From DAORHV01 sp964448405 (GTDB lineage Bacteria > Patescibacteriota > Gracilibacteria > Peribacterales > Peribacteraceae): a stretch of DNA of 64,000 nucleotides. Shown here one piece after another: positions 1-8,641 of this stretch; the stretch's first letter is position 1, and each line of letters opens with the position of its first letter. The notes under the pieces are model-generated. The model saw only the letters and a program-made list of their open reading frames with translations. It was not told where the DNA came from and searched no databases. A program made the position numbers and the translations under genes. The stretch is taken from the NCBI GenBank assembly GCA_964448405.1, contig CAYUVW010000001.1, positions 37,576 to 101,575 on the forward strand. The letters are read 5' to 3'.

Positions 1-608
1 TCGCCGCAGTCCAGCACGAGGTGCGTATTGACCCTGGCGTACCGCTGGACGTGGGGGTGCGTGCGCGGCAGAAGTGGCAGTCCGCTGGCATGGGTAGCGG
101 GCTGGCACAACGTGCCGATCTCCCGCTGGCTCCAGTCCGTGCGCAGTTCGGCGTATCCGCACGACAGGCGTTGTGCACCTTCCAGCTTCACGGGTTGCTG
201 CACGATGATCAATCGCTGCCTGCCGTCCGGACTGGCATGCAGCATGGCGTGTTCGTTGGGCATCCAATGCGCATCGCGCATGTACTCGCGCAGCAGTCGC
301 ATGCGTGCGCGATGGTCATGCAGCGCTTCGTCGGATGCCTCATGCAGTCCGACCTTCAGCACGAACGGCAAATCGTACGGCATGCCTTCCAAAGGAAGGC
401 GCATGCCCGACAGCACGACGTTTTCGCCGCCGTGTCCCACCGGGTGAAACAACATGGGTTGCTTTCCGCTCGCGACCGAAACGCGGTCCATCATCCCGGT
501 ACGGATCTGCCGAATCAGATCATCCAGAAATGCCCGGTGCAAACCGGCGTGTTCCGCCTGTTCTTGCTGCACATCGGGTTGCTCCGTTGGATCAAGCGTT
601 TCCGCCAT
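1..608 (-). CDS. Hypothetical protein, C-terminus beyond the window
   Basis: An open frame runs on the minus strand from an ATG at 608 off the left edge, giving 202 codons without a stop. The N-terminus is MAETLDPTEQPDV and no signal peptide or membrane segment is visible. A stretch with alternating hydrophobic residues around PFVLKVG, followed by a basic helix (HRARMRLLREYM), faintly resembles the VAIK lysine and alpha-C helix of kinase-like folds, but no catalytic loop is present in the visible part, so no function is assigned. It is divergent from the glycosyltransferase at 713. A TATAGT hexamer abuts the ATG. The overlapping plus-strand frames have no recognisable features. Confidence 0.6.
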   Translation of the reverse strand, partial: MAETLDPTEQPDVQQEQAEHAGLHRAFLDDLIRQIRTGMMDRVSVASGKQPMLFHPVGHGGENVVLSGMRLPLEGMPYDLPFVLKVGLHEASDEALHDHRARMRLLREYMRDAHWMPNEHAMLHASPDGRQRLIIVQQPVKLEGAQRLSCGYAELRTDWSQREIGTLCQPATHASGLPLLPRTHPHVQRYARVNTHLVLDCG

Positions 609-700
609 ACTATATTTATGACAGAAAAATAAAATCCAGCAACTTCTCGGTGCTACGTCACTGATTGAGAGCGATTGGATGCGAAAAGATCGCGGTGCCG

Positions 701-706
701 TATACT
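701..706 (+). promoter_or_regulatory. -10 hexamer, leaderless start
   Basis: TATACT lies exactly 6 nt before the ATG at 713, so transcription would begin at or next to the start codon. No convincing -35 is present. Confidence 0.5.
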
Positions 707-712
707 GCGCTC

Positions 713-1825
713 ATGCGAATCCTGTTCACTCGTTTCCCGCTGGAGAGCGCGTTCGGCGGCGCCGAAGTGCAAACGCTGTCGCTCATGCGCGAACTACTGA
801 AGCGCGGACATGCGGTGGAATTCCTGGGCAGCTGCCCGGTCTTGTTGGCCGAGGCACCCAAGATCGGCGTGCGCGCCACGCGCCTGGACATCGGCCCACC
901 ACCCGTCACGCAGGTCGCCGCGGCAACCTTCGCATGGCGCAGATTCGCCATGCAACGAGCCTTGATTCAGGCCATGGAAAGCATGTCGCAATTACCGGAT
1001 GCCGTTTGCATGCTCAGCCTTTCGGAGAAAGTGTTGCTGACCGATTGGCTGGCGCAGCACGACGTGAAAACCTTCTGGATTGAGCACGACCGCGTCGGGC
1101 GTTGGCTGCGCTGGAATCCGTGGTTACCGGCACTCAGGCGTGCTGCCAGGAGTGCGAAAATCATCTGCGTTTCCGAGCTCAGCCGAGCGCTGTACGGTCG
1201 CATGGGATTCCGCATCGAGAACATCGTCGCCATTCCGAACGGTATCGATACCGAACGTCTGCAAGGCACCGTGACGCCCGTCGTTTCCCGCGCCGGACAG
1301 ATGAGAATCGGTTGCGTCGCCCGGCTCTCGGAAGAGAAAGGTGTGGATGTGCTCATTCATGCCATGCGCGCAGTGCCGCATGCCACGCTCGACATCGTCG
1401 GCACCGGCCCCCAAGAAGGCTTCCTACACAAAATCATTTTGGAAATTGAGCAAGCAGAGCACCAGACAGGCCGCATTCGTATCGTCTCGCATGTCGAAGA
1501 TTTGGCTGCCTTCTACCGTTCGCTCGATGCATTCGTGCTGCCATCCACCGAGAATGATCCGTTCGGGCTGGTCGTGGGTGAAGCCATGGTGCTTGGCATA
1601 CCGACCGTCGTTACGGATCAATGCGGTATTGCCGGCTATCTCCACAATGGACGCGATGCACTCGTCGTGCCGGCCGGGTCGGTCGAAGCATTGTCCAAAG
1701 CCCTGTGCTCGCTCAGCGACCCTGCGCTACATGCATCACTTTCAGCTGCGGGTCCGACGCGCGTGGCTGCCACGCTGTCCATTGCGGCCATGGTCGATTC
1801 CTACGAAAAACTCCTGAAAGCATAG
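713..1825 (+). CDS. GT4-family glycosyltransferase
   Basis: This 370-residue cytosolic GT-B enzyme probably transfers a sugar from an activated donor to a cell-surface glycan or lipid carrier. The N-terminal domain starts MRILFTRFPLE and carries the GGAEVQ acceptor-side loop. The C-terminal half has IPNGIDTERL, VARLSEEKGVDVL and the donor-binding E-x7-E region (ENDPFGLVVGEAM), all typical of GT4 enzymes. A longer reading from a TTG at 665 exists, but the ATG at 713 is preferred because it begins the Rossmann strand and follows the TATACT box by 6 nt. Substrate and acceptor cannot be told from sequence. The secreted amidase/SpoIID gene follows 37 nt downstream with its own -10 box, so both may serve the envelope. 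Confidence 0.85.
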   Translation: MRILFTRFPLESAFGGAEVQTLSLMRELLKRGHAVEFLGSCPVLLAEAPKIGVRATRLDIGPPPVTQVAAATFAWRRFAMQRALIQAMESMSQLPDAVCMLSLSEKVLLTDWLAQHDVKTFWIEHDRVGRWLRWNPWLPALRRAARSAKIICVSELSRALYGRMGFRIENIVAIPNGIDTERLQGTVTPVVSRAGQMRIGCVARLSEEKGVDVLIHAMRAVPHATLDIVGTGPQEGFLHKIILEIEQAEHQTGRIRIVSHVEDLAAFYRSLDAFVLPSTENDPFGLVVGEAMVLGIPTVVTDQCGIAGYLHNGRDALVVPAGSVEALSKALCSLSDPALHASLSAAGPTRVAATLSIAAMVDSYEKLLKA

Positions 1826-1845
1826 GGCGTGCTCACCGCGTGAGG

Positions 1846-1851
1846 TATACT
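1846..1851 (+). promoter_or_regulatory. -10 hexamer upstream of the amidase gene
   Basis: TATACT lies 11 nt before the ATG at 1863. A start about 7 nt downstream would leave a leader of only 4-5 nt. Confidence 0.45.
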
Positions 1852-1862
1852 CGCACCCTCAG

Positions 1863-4391
1863 ATGCGACGCCACGCCTTTCTGCTTACGGCGGTCTTCTT
1901 GTCGTCGCTCGTTCCGCCGCTTCCATCCGGAGCTGCAAGCGAGCCGATCGAGCATTTTGCCAATCCCATCGACGCCATCAGCTTTGGGCTTCCTGGAGCC
2001 GATATCGACTTGGATGTGAGTTACAAGAACCACGCCGGACAGTGGAGTGAGTGGCAGACATTGGCGCTGGAAAACGAGCAGGATCCCACGCTGACCGAAA
2101 CGAATATGATGATGTTTCCAACATCCGTTTCCGATATCCGCGTGCGCGGCGCCGACCATGGGTACGTTGCTCATCCCATTCGGGTCGCCAAGGGTCCGGC
2201 CAAAGTAGAGGTGGCATCCACGTCGCCGATGGGCATTCCGAAGATTCTTTCCCGTGGCCAGTGGGGTGCGGATGAATCGCTGTTGTTCGAAAGTCCGGAT
2301 GCCGCATCACCCGAAACAAACGTTTCCGCCGGAGACAACAGCGCCGCCGCGACCACGTCATCGCAACGTATTCGAGATTGCCAGGACGCGCAGAAAAATT
2401 ATCCCGAGCAATTCGAAACACAGAACACCGTGAAACAAGACGCTTCCGGCAAGAAGTACCACTGGCCGTTGTCGTACAGCAAAGAAGTGCACCTGCTCGT
2501 TGTGCACCACACCGCGTTGTACATTAGCGATGACGACCGCGATCCCGCCGAGCGCATGCGTGCGTTATACCATTACCACGCCGAAAACAGGGGTTGGGGC
2601 GACGTTGGGTACAACTATGTCATCGACGAAAAAGGTCAGATTTACGAAGGGCGCACCGGGGGGCGTTACGTTGTAGCGGGTCATGCGTACTGCAACAACG
2701 TCGGTACCATCGGCATCTCGCTCATGGGCAATTTCGATTTGGAGCAACCCAGCCAGTCGCAGGTGCAAAGTCTGCAATGGCTGCTGAAGGAATTGTCGAC
2801 CGTCTACAACATTAATCCGGCAACTGGCGTGGAGCATCATGGCAAAAAGTTCCTTACCCCGTTCGTCGGTCACCGCGATTTGGTTTCCACCGATTGTCCC
2901 GGCTACTACATGTACGGTGCCATGGGTCAGGTGACGGCCAACGTGCGCAGCGGCAACGTCGCCGCCACAGTCAAATTCCTGGGTGCACCAACCAAAGCCG
3001 CCGACAAGCCGAAGACCACACCGAGTGTGCCGGTTCCGGTTGCGCGCGGAATCACCAAGGCAGCCGAAGGATTGTCCGCAGTCGGACGCACCGGCTTGGC
3101 GCTGGCCCCCGGAGGTAAGCAGCGCTTCATGCTCACATACGTCGCGCCGCAGACCGGCATTCATGCCAACGGACGCATCGCGCAGGTCGCACTCTCCAGC
3201 AACGACATCCAGCTGTTCCAGGAATCCGGCAAGGAACTCATTCCGGTAAAGACCAGTCTCGCGTCGCAGTACGACGTGCCAGGTGGTGAAGTGCTGCAGA
3301 TCAATTTGTTGCTGCAGGCGCCGTGGGACGCAGGCTCGTACTGGTTCGAGATCGGCGGTATTAAGTACGACTTGCAAGCCACCGGCCGTCGTTCACGCGT
3401 GGAGTCGTATGCCAACCCGTTCGAGGGCCGCGCCGCCGTATCGTCTTCCTCTTCGTCGTCCATCGCGCCGGTGCGCCGAATCCGCCCGGTCGTCACGCAG
3501 CCAACGCCACCGCGCCCGGTATCATCCAGCCGCTCGTCATCGGTTCCTGCATACGTGCCGCCTGCCAACGTTTCGGTCGCGCGCATCCGCCTGTCCGCTT
3601 CCGCCGCTCCAACCGCCTGGTTCGAGAACGGCGGCACGGCGAATGGCATGCGGGTCGCGGCCAGCGACAAGGTTCGCTTGAGTGTGAATGGGAACAATTG
3701 CCGAGCACAAGCCACCGGTATCGACACTTCTGCCGCCACACTCGCACTCGCCCCATCGGCATCGGTTGGCGTGACTTCGGTTGATTCGGTCGCCAACAAA
3801 CTGCGCCGCTACCGCGGTAGCATTGAATGCCGTGTGATCGACGGCCAACTCGTGCTTATCAATAGCATTTCGCTGGAAGACTACTTGCGCGGCCTGGCCG
3901 AGGAGCCAGACACCGAGCCGTACCAGAAGCAGCGCGCATTCGCCGTAGCCGCGCGCAGCTACATGGCCTACTGGATGCAGCCGGACAAACGGAAGTTCCC
4001 AGGTATGCCGTACGACGGCACCGATAGCCCGGCTACGTTCCAAGCCTATGGCGGCTATGATCTGGAGGTTGGTAACCCCATGTGGGTGAAGGCGGTCAAT
4101 TCCACGAACGGTCAGGTGATGACGTACGCCGGTCAAATTGTTCGTGCGCCGTACTTCAGCAGCGATGACGGCATTACTCGTACGCCGGAGCAGGCGGGTT
4201 GGAATAATTTTCCATTTTCACAGGAGCTCTTCCGCGCCAAAGATGACCCATGGTGCAAGGGATTCCCAATGGCTGGCCATGGCGTGGGCATGTCTGGCTG
4301 CGGCTCGGAAGGACAGGCCAACGAGGGCAAAACCGCCGAGCAAATCTTGCAGTACTACTATCCCGGTGTGGCGTTGCAGTCACTGCGCTAA
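1863..4391 (+). CDS. Secreted N-acetylmuramoyl-L-alanine amidase (PGRP) fused to SpoIID/LytB
   Basis: This 842-residue exported peptidoglycan enzyme begins with a signal peptide (residues 1-26). At about residues 205-365 is a PGRP/amidase_2 domain with VVHHTALY, NRGWGDVGYNYVID, VGHRD and TDCPGYY. The two histidines and the cysteine are the expected zinc ligands, so amide cleavage between MurNAc and the stem peptide is likely. A middle region rich in Ser, Pro and Arg (about 520-580) acts as a linker. The C-terminal quarter is SpoIID/LytB-like (EDYLRGLAEE, AVAARSYMAYWM, HGVGMSG, ILQYYYPG), a domain known as a lytic transglycosylase on denuded glycan or an amidase enhancer. In the last block the usual HGVGMSQ is HGVGMSG. 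The combination suggests one protein that strips peptides and then cuts glycan strands. Confidence 0.9.
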   Translation: MRRHAFLLTAVFLSSLVPPLPSGAASEPIEHFANPIDAISFGLPGADIDLDVSYKNHAGQWSEWQTLALENEQDPTLTETNMMMFPTSVSDIRVRGADHGYVAHPIRVAKGPAKVEVASTSPMGIPKILSRGQWGADESLLFESPDAASPETNVSAGDNSAAATTSSQRIRDCQDAQKNYPEQFETQNTVKQDASGKKYHWPLSYSKEVHLLVVHHTALYISDDDRDPAERMRALYHYHAENRGWGDVGYNYVIDEKGQIYEGRTGGRYVVAGHAYCNNVGTIGISLMGNFDLEQPSQSQVQSLQWLLKELSTVYNINPATGVEHHGKKFLTPFVGHRDLVSTDCPGYYMYGAMGQVTANVRSGNVAATVKFLGAPTKAADKPKTTPSVPVPVARGITKAAEGLSAVGRTGLALAPGGKQRFMLTYVAPQTGIHANGRIAQVALSSNDIQLFQESGKELIPVKTSLASQYDVPGGEVLQINLLLQAPWDAGSYWFEIGGIKYDLQATGRRSRVESYANPFEGRAAVSSSSSSSIAPVRRIRPVVTQPTPPRPVSSSRSSSVPAYVPPANVSVARIRLSASAAPTAWFENGGTANGMRVAASDKVRLSVNGNNCRAQATGIDTSAATLALAPSASVGVTSVDSVANKLRRYRGSIECRVIDGQLVLINSISLEDYLRGLAEEPDTEPYQKQRAFAVAARSYMAYWMQPDKRKFPGMPYDGTDSPATFQAYGGYDLEVGNPMWVKAVNSTNGQVMTYAGQIVRAPYFSSDDGITRTPEQAGWNNFPFSQELFRAKDDPWCKGFPMAGHGVGMSGCGSEGQANEGKTAEQILQYYYPGVALQSLR

Positions 4392-4415
4392 ACGACAACC
4401 CAGATATGCATTCTG

Positions 4416-4438
4416 TCATGCCGAACTGACATTTTTGG
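4416..4438 (+). terminator. Weak hairpin-T terminator after the amidase gene
   Basis: A 5-bp stem (TGTCA/TGACA) with an 8-nt loop runs into TTTTT, 25 nt after the amidase stop and before the convergent small gene. The stem is short. Confidence 0.45.
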
Positions 4439-4457
4439 TGAAAAAAGTGCAGTTCGA

Positions 4458-4778
4458 TTAACTATCGTAGCCCGTTTCGCCCGGACGAGGTCCCACCGCA
4501 GGTGGCAGAGCTGGCCCGTTCGAGCGGTTGGTATCGCTGTCATGGCCCCCGCCGCCTCTTCCAGAGTGCATCTGACGCATCCCCGCCACGTACGCCGGCT
4601 GCGCGTCATGCGTGAACAGGGCGTTGCTGCACAGCATGCGCGTGCGTGCGATCTGCTCGTCGGACATGTAGTGCAATCCCGTGCGCAGAATGGATTCCAG
4701 TGTCAGCCGCTGGTTTGCGTCGGCTCCGTTGGCCAGACGGTCGAGCGCATCGTCGATGTGTTCCGACATGAGCGGCAT
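4458..4778 (-). CDS. Small hypothetical protein
   Basis: A frame of 106 codons lies convergent to the amidase gene and divergent from the GT35-like gene. The first two thirds (EHIDDALDRLANGADANQ, QIARTRMLCSNALF) look like amphipathic helices of a real folded protein. The last 35 residues are Gly/Asn/Pro-rich and probably disordered. The start is either ATG 4778 or ATG 4769 (MSEHIDD), and the second is plausible as the natural N-terminus. The upstream sequence is a C/T tract rather than a Shine-Dalgarno. No family is recognised. Confidence 0.55.
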   Translation of the reverse strand: MPLMSEHIDDALDRLANGADANQRLTLESILRTGLHYMSDEQIARTRMLCSNALFTHDAQPAYVAGMRQMHSGRGGGGHDSDTNRSNGPALPPAVGPRPGETGYDS

Positions 4779-4910
4779 ACGGAGAGGGGGAAGTATTCAT
4801 GCATGATAGGCAGATTCGTCGGCACCGCAAATTCTGCGAGTTGCCGGAACCCGCGTGGACCGCTGCTAGCCCCCATGTCGCCTGCTCTCCATTTGGCACC
4901 AGGCATTCTT

Positions 4911-4938
4911 TTGACACGCGTCCCCGATCGGCTACCAT
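4911..4938 (+). promoter_or_regulatory. Promoter of the GT35-like gene
   Basis: A perfect TTGACA (4911-4916) is separated by 16 nt from TACCAT (4933-4938). The ATG at 4952 is 13 nt further on, so the leader would be about 7 nt and consists of pyrimidines. Confidence 0.6.
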
Positions 4939-4951
4939 TCCCCTCCTCCCT

Positions 4952-6931
4952 ATGAACACTCCTGCATCCCTGGAACAGGCTCGCGAAGTACGTACGCAGT
5001 ACACGGTGCGAGAATTACTGGATCGAGTGCAGCGCGGACGATTCGTTTTGGATTGTTCGCTGGAAGCTTTCTTAGAGGGATTGAAAGGCGATGCGCAGGC
5101 TGCGCATGGCGCGGGTGGCCTTGGTTTTTTGGAAGGCGAGACCTACGGTGCGTACGAAAAAGCAGGTGTGAACGCAGCCGGATGCATTCCCGGATACAGC
5201 ACCCTGCGCAAAGGCGATGTCCAAGTTGACGTTCCTTGGGAAGGCAGCGGCGCGGTTCCGCTCACCGATGACGACGGCCAGGTTGTGCGGTGCGATGTGC
5301 CGTTGAACGGACATTCTCTACCGGCCGAATTTTGGATTGTGGAAGAAGGGACAACTCCGGTGCTGCTTATTCGGCAGCCGCAGATTTTCCATGTGCGCTA
5401 CCCCGACGATGCCGCCGAAAAACTCAAGCAGTACATGTTCTTCGGTCGCGCTGTCGTGGAAATGTGCAAGCGGCTCCGCATCGACCCGTCGGTGATTCGT
5501 ATCAACGAAGCGCAGCTCGTACCGGTCATCATGGCGGTGGATCATCACCGTGAGCAGACTCGCGGACAAATCGGCGCATTGCTCGATAGCACGAAATTCG
5601 CCTTCACAAACCATACACAGGAGCGTGCGGCGCTGCCATCGTGGGCCAATCGTCGGTGGGTGGAAGGTGTTGTGGGCCACGATACCGTTCCACGCAATGC
5701 TTGGTCGCAACTGCCGCAGTATCATCCCATGGTGCAGGCAGACGAGCGGCAGGGTTATTTGGGGCCTCCTGCGCGCGAGGGTGAAGGAGGTGTGAAGTAC
5801 TATGACTACATTGAGCCGTTGAACTACGGTCTGCACAGAGCAAGTGCGGTCAACATGGTGTCCAAAGAACACGGAACGATCAGTCGTGAAGTCATCTTCC
5901 CGACGCAATCGCCGGATCAGCGTTTGGCTCCGGATATCCAGGCAAAATTGCTCACCATTACCAATGGTTCCGATCGTGAGCGATGGACGAGCCCTGCATT
6001 GCGCGCGATTCAGGCGAGCAAGACATCGTTAGACGATGTGACCGGTGAAGAATTGCTGGAGGCACGCTTGCAGACAAAAGGAGAGCTGAATGCCTACCTT
6101 GAGAAAAACGGCCTGCCGGCACTGAATGCCATCGGCGAAAAACCGCTCATCGCGCTCACGCGCAGACATGTGGAATACAAAGAAATCGGAGCACTCATCC
6201 CACTCATTCGCTGGATGTGCGGAGACCCGACGCAAGAGTATGACGTTCCCGGCGGCCGAAGGGCCGGCCTCGGTGCGAACGTGCTCATCGGCGGTGTTGC
6301 AAGCGATACGGTTGGTCGATCATGGAAGGATCAATTCAATGAGCTGCAATCCGACCCCGCGCTCAGCGGGCGGTTCGTGTTTGCTCCACGCACCGGTATT
6401 GAATTCATGCGCTTGTGCACCGGTTCGGCCGACTTCTGGATTCATGGCCCACGCCCTACCCGCGAGGCTTGCGGCACGTCCTACGAGCGTGCGGTGTTCT
6501 CCGGCGGCTGGAATATTTGCACTGCCACGGGAGGCCCCATGGAACACATCCGCGATGACGAGAACGGATCGATTGTGAACCTGTTCCCCGATATGAGCCC
6601 CGAGATGGTGACCAGAATCTTCGACGGCGAACACGGCGAAGATGTGCAGCGACGCCTTGTTGCTCGTTTCCAAGAGCGATGGCAACAGTACCTGCTCAAC
6701 AAGCTCACCGAACTTACTGCGCGCCGCGCCGCTCCCGGCGGTGCCGCAGAAATGGCAAAAGAGGTCTACGGCACGTCCGACTCCATGGGTATCGATCGCA
6801 TGGCCCATACGTACAAATTGCTGTTCCGTGCCATTATGGACAATGCATTGCAGGACCGCCTGAAAGACGGAACCCTGCAGCCCGCAGAGCCGTTCGAGAA
6901 GCATGCAGACGTTGCATCGCTGTTAGATTAA
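4952..6931 (+). CDS. Divergent glucan phosphorylase-like (GT35) protein, PLP lysine apparently replaced
   Basis: This protein has 659 residues from ATG 4952, chosen because of the promoter just upstream. The frame extends back to 4799 without protein-like sequence. Several blocks match short bacterial alpha-glucan phosphorylases in order: MFFGRAVVEMCKRL and IRINEAQLVPVIM; FAFTNHTQERAALPSW (about 216-231), like the THT loop; LLTITNGSDRERWTSP (about 334-349), like TNGV-x-R-x-W; and SADFWIHGPRPTREACGTS (about 492-510), like DVWLNxPRRPxEASGTS. These give a GT-B fold with possible binding of phosphate and glucan. In an ungapped reading of the last block, the lysine that forms the pyridoxal-phosphate Schiff base in the family (GTGNMK or GTSGMK) is arginine (GTSYER, R513). 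It may therefore be a non-phosphorolytic relative or a binding protein. The family assignment is inferred from motifs only. Confidence 0.6.
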   Translation: MNTPASLEQAREVRTQYTVRELLDRVQRGRFVLDCSLEAFLEGLKGDAQAAHGAGGLGFLEGETYGAYEKAGVNAAGCIPGYSTLRKGDVQVDVPWEGSGAVPLTDDDGQVVRCDVPLNGHSLPAEFWIVEEGTTPVLLIRQPQIFHVRYPDDAAEKLKQYMFFGRAVVEMCKRLRIDPSVIRINEAQLVPVIMAVDHHREQTRGQIGALLDSTKFAFTNHTQERAALPSWANRRWVEGVVGHDTVPRNAWSQLPQYHPMVQADERQGYLGPPAREGEGGVKYYDYIEPLNYGLHRASAVNMVSKEHGTISREVIFPTQSPDQRLAPDIQAKLLTITNGSDRERWTSPALRAIQASKTSLDDVTGEELLEARLQTKGELNAYLEKNGLPALNAIGEKPLIALTRRHVEYKEIGALIPLIRWMCGDPTQEYDVPGGRRAGLGANVLIGGVASDTVGRSWKDQFNELQSDPALSGRFVFAPRTGIEFMRLCTGSADFWIHGPRPTREACGTSYERAVFSGGWNICTATGGPMEHIRDDENGSIVNLFPDMSPEMVTRIFDGEHGEDVQRRLVARFQERWQQYLLNKLTELTARRAAPGGAAEMAKEVYGTSDSMGIDRMAHTYKLLFRAIMDNALQDRLKDGTLQPAEPFEKHADVASLLD

Positions 6932-6934
6932 GCA

Positions 6935-7222
6935 CTATTTCTTGCAGTTCAGTGCTTTACGCCAACCCGCATTGAGCGCGTCTTTCTCCGTGCAGAACCA
7001 CCGCTCGCCGGCGGCGGTATCGATGACGGTCTGCTTATACGAAGCGCACGTTGGCAGGTGGTAAATCTTCTCGTCCTTCTTGGACGAAATATTTCCCTTA
7101 ATGATGCACGCCGCCGCCGAACTCGAGCTGGAGGATGCTTTTTTCTTGGCTGCGGCAAAGGCGACGCCACCACTTCCAAACATCAGCGTGGCGATCAATG
7201 AAAGATTCAGCAGGGTGCGCAT
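6935..7222 (-). CDS. Small secreted protein with sunset-like cysteine domain
   Basis: Read from ATG 7222, this is a 95-residue protein with a signal peptide (MRTLLNLSLIATLMFGSGG to AFA) and a serine-rich linker. A C-terminal domain has CIIKGNIS, IYHLPTCASYKQTVID, ERWFCTEKDALNAGW and a final NCKK. The four spaced cysteines and the H-L-P-x-C pattern resemble the sunset domain found at the end of some secreted nucleases and small exported proteins; its role is unknown. ATG 7231 is three codons further up, but 7222 lies 7 nt after a TACAGT box (7230-7235). The gene ends 4 nt from the convergent GT35-like gene. Confidence 0.75.
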   Translation of the reverse strand: MRTLLNLSLIATLMFGSGGVAFAAAKKKASSSSSSAAACIIKGNISSKKDEKIYHLPTCASYKQTVIDTAAGERWFCTEKDALNAGWRKALNCKK

Positions 7223-7240
7223 GGACTCCACTGTACTCCG

Positions 7241-7278
7241 AAAAAACCGCGAGGGAGAAATGGGTCCCCCGCGGTTTT
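7241..7278 (-). terminator. Rho-independent terminator of metK
   Basis: On the minus strand CCGCG pairs with CGCGG around a purine/pyrimidine internal region and is followed by six T (7241-7246). It lies directly after the metK stop. Confidence 0.7.
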
Positions 7279-7288
7279 GGACAAAACA

Positions 7289-8443
7289 CTACTTGGCTGC
7301 CTTCTTCAGATCCTCGAGGCGCGTGCACTTCTCCCACGCGACGTCGGTGTCTTCACGGCCCATGTGGCCGTAGGCGGCGATTTTCTGGTACTGCGGCTTC
7401 AGCAGGTCCAAGTCCTTAATGATGTGCGCCGGGCGCAAATCAAAGGTCTTCTGCACGGCCTCGGCCAGCTTGGCGTCCGAGACGGTGCCGGTGCCGAACG
7501 TGTCGACGCGGATGCTCACCGGAGCGGCCACGCCGATGGCGTAGGCCACCTGGACTTCACACTTCTTTGCCAAACCTGCCTTCACCACGTGCTTGGCGAC
7601 CCAGCGTGCGGCATAGGCTGCCGAGCGGTCTACCTTGCTTGGGTCCTTGCCCGAGAAGGCACCTCCACCGTGGCGGCTGTATCCGCCGTAGGTGTCCACG
7701 ATGATCTTGCGTCCGGTCACGCCGCAGTCGCCCGGAGGACCTCCGATAACGAAGCGTCCGGTCGGGTTGATGTGGTACACGGTCTTGGCGTCGAGCCACT
7801 TGCCGCAGACGGGCTCGATAATGAATTTCTTCACGTCCTTGCAGATCTGTTCATGCGACACGTCCTCGGCGTGCTGCGTGGAAATAACCACTGCGTGTAC
7901 ACGCTTCGGGAGTCCGTCCTCGCCGTACTCGACCGTCACCTGGCTCTTGCCGTCCGGACGCAGGTACTTGAGTCCGCCGGCCTTGCGCACCTCCGAGAGC
8001 TTGCGCGTGAGCTTGTGGGCTAATGAAATCGGCAGCGGCATCAACTCCGGAGTCTCGTCGCAGGCGTAACCGAACATCAGACCCTGGTCGCCGGCGCCCT
8101 GCTCTTCTTTCTTCTTGCCTTCGGCCACACCCTGGTCGATGTCGGCGGACTGTTCGCCGACGCAGATCATGACGGCGCAGGCCTTGTGATCGAAGCCGTA
8201 CACGGCGTCGTCGTAACCGATCTGACGGATGGTCTCACGGGCGATGTCGGCCATCGGGATGTAGGTCTTGGTCTTGATTTCGCCGGCCACGACCACCAAA
8301 CCGGTGGTCACAAGGCACTCGCAGGCGACGTGCGAAGCGGGGTCCTTGGACAACGCATAGTCCAGGATCGCGTCGCTGATCTGGTCACAGACTTTGTCGG
8401 GGTGACCCTCGGTCACCGATTCCGACGTGAACAGGGAGGACAT
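7289..8443 (-). CDS. metK: S-adenosylmethionine synthetase
   Basis: This is methionine adenosyltransferase (384 residues), which makes SAM from methionine and ATP in the cytosol. The N-terminus is the canonical MSSLFTSESVTEGHPDKVCD, with GHPDK for ATP/Mg binding. The conserved GGGAFSGKDPSKVDRSAAY loop and the terminal helical region are present, and the length is normal for the family. The longer frame to 8608 runs through the SAM riboswitch and terminator, so ATG 8443 is the start. It has no Shine-Dalgarno. The ATG comes only 5 nt after the terminator T-run, so expression is predicted to be switched off by SAM through early termination. Confidence 0.97.
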   Translation of the reverse strand: MSSLFTSESVTEGHPDKVCDQISDAILDYALSKDPASHVACECLVTTGLVVVAGEIKTKTYIPMADIARETIRQIGYDDAVYGFDHKACAVMICVGEQSADIDQGVAEGKKKEEQGAGDQGLMFGYACDETPELMPLPISLAHKLTRKLSEVRKAGGLKYLRPDGKSQVTVEYGEDGLPKRVHAVVISTQHAEDVSHEQICKDVKKFIIEPVCGKWLDAKTVYHINPTGRFVIGGPPGDCGVTGRKIIVDTYGGYSRHGGGAFSGKDPSKVDRSAAYAARWVAKHVVKAGLAKKCEVQVAYAIGVAAPVSIRVDTFGTGTVSDAKLAEAVQKTFDLRPAHIIKDLDLLKPQYQKIAAYGHMGREDTDVAWEKCTRLEDLKKAAK

Positions 8444-8448
8444 GGGAT

Positions 8449-8493
8449 AAAAAGGGGGAAGAGAGACACACCGCGAAATGGTCACTCTCTTCC
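8449..8493 (-). terminator. Riboswitch-controlled terminator before metK
   Basis: On the minus strand GGAAGAGAG and CTCTCTTCC form a perfect 9-bp stem followed by CCC and TTTTT, ending 5 nt before the metK ATG. The 5' arm can instead pair with CTCTC just upstream (CTCTC-cacggaa-GAGAG), giving an antiterminator. Confidence 0.75.
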
Positions 8494-8520
8494 GTGGAGA
8501 GATGAAGTGAACTGAGTGGT

Positions 8521-8627
8521 CACTATCTGTCCCCGGAAGGGGGCTGGATTTCCCACCGTCCTCCGGGCTCGGAGAGGTTGGGGGACATCGTATCGGGCCA
8601 GTTCCCACGATGTCACTCGTGATAGCG
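8521..8627 (-). ncRNA. SAM riboswitch (S-box/SAM-I type)
   Basis: The metK leader reads as a SAM-I-type aptamer. P1 is CGCTATC (8621-8627) with GATAGTG (8521-8527). P2 is ACATCGT/ACGATGT (8607-8613 with 8585-8591), enclosing GGGAACTGGCCCGAT, very close to the S-box GGGACTGGCCCGATGA kink-turn loop. Then come CAACC, the P3 hairpin CTCCG/CGGAG, GGTGG with AAATCC (S-box GGTGC, AATTCC), and a P4 hairpin CCCC-TTCC-GGGG. The usual CCGGCAACC is CCCCCAACC here, so it may be a variant of the SAM-I/IV clan. Position before metK and a following terminator support the call. Confidence 0.85.
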
Positions 8628-8641
8628 GTGATGTACGGGTC

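Noticed and set aside
21..664. Three overlapping plus-strand frames at the left edge
   Set aside because: They lie opposite the minus-strand partial gene, which has better protein-like composition and a sensible start next to the divergent promoter.
8444..8608. N-terminal extension of MetK
   Set aside because: The extra codons pass through the SAM riboswitch and terminator and match no family sequence.
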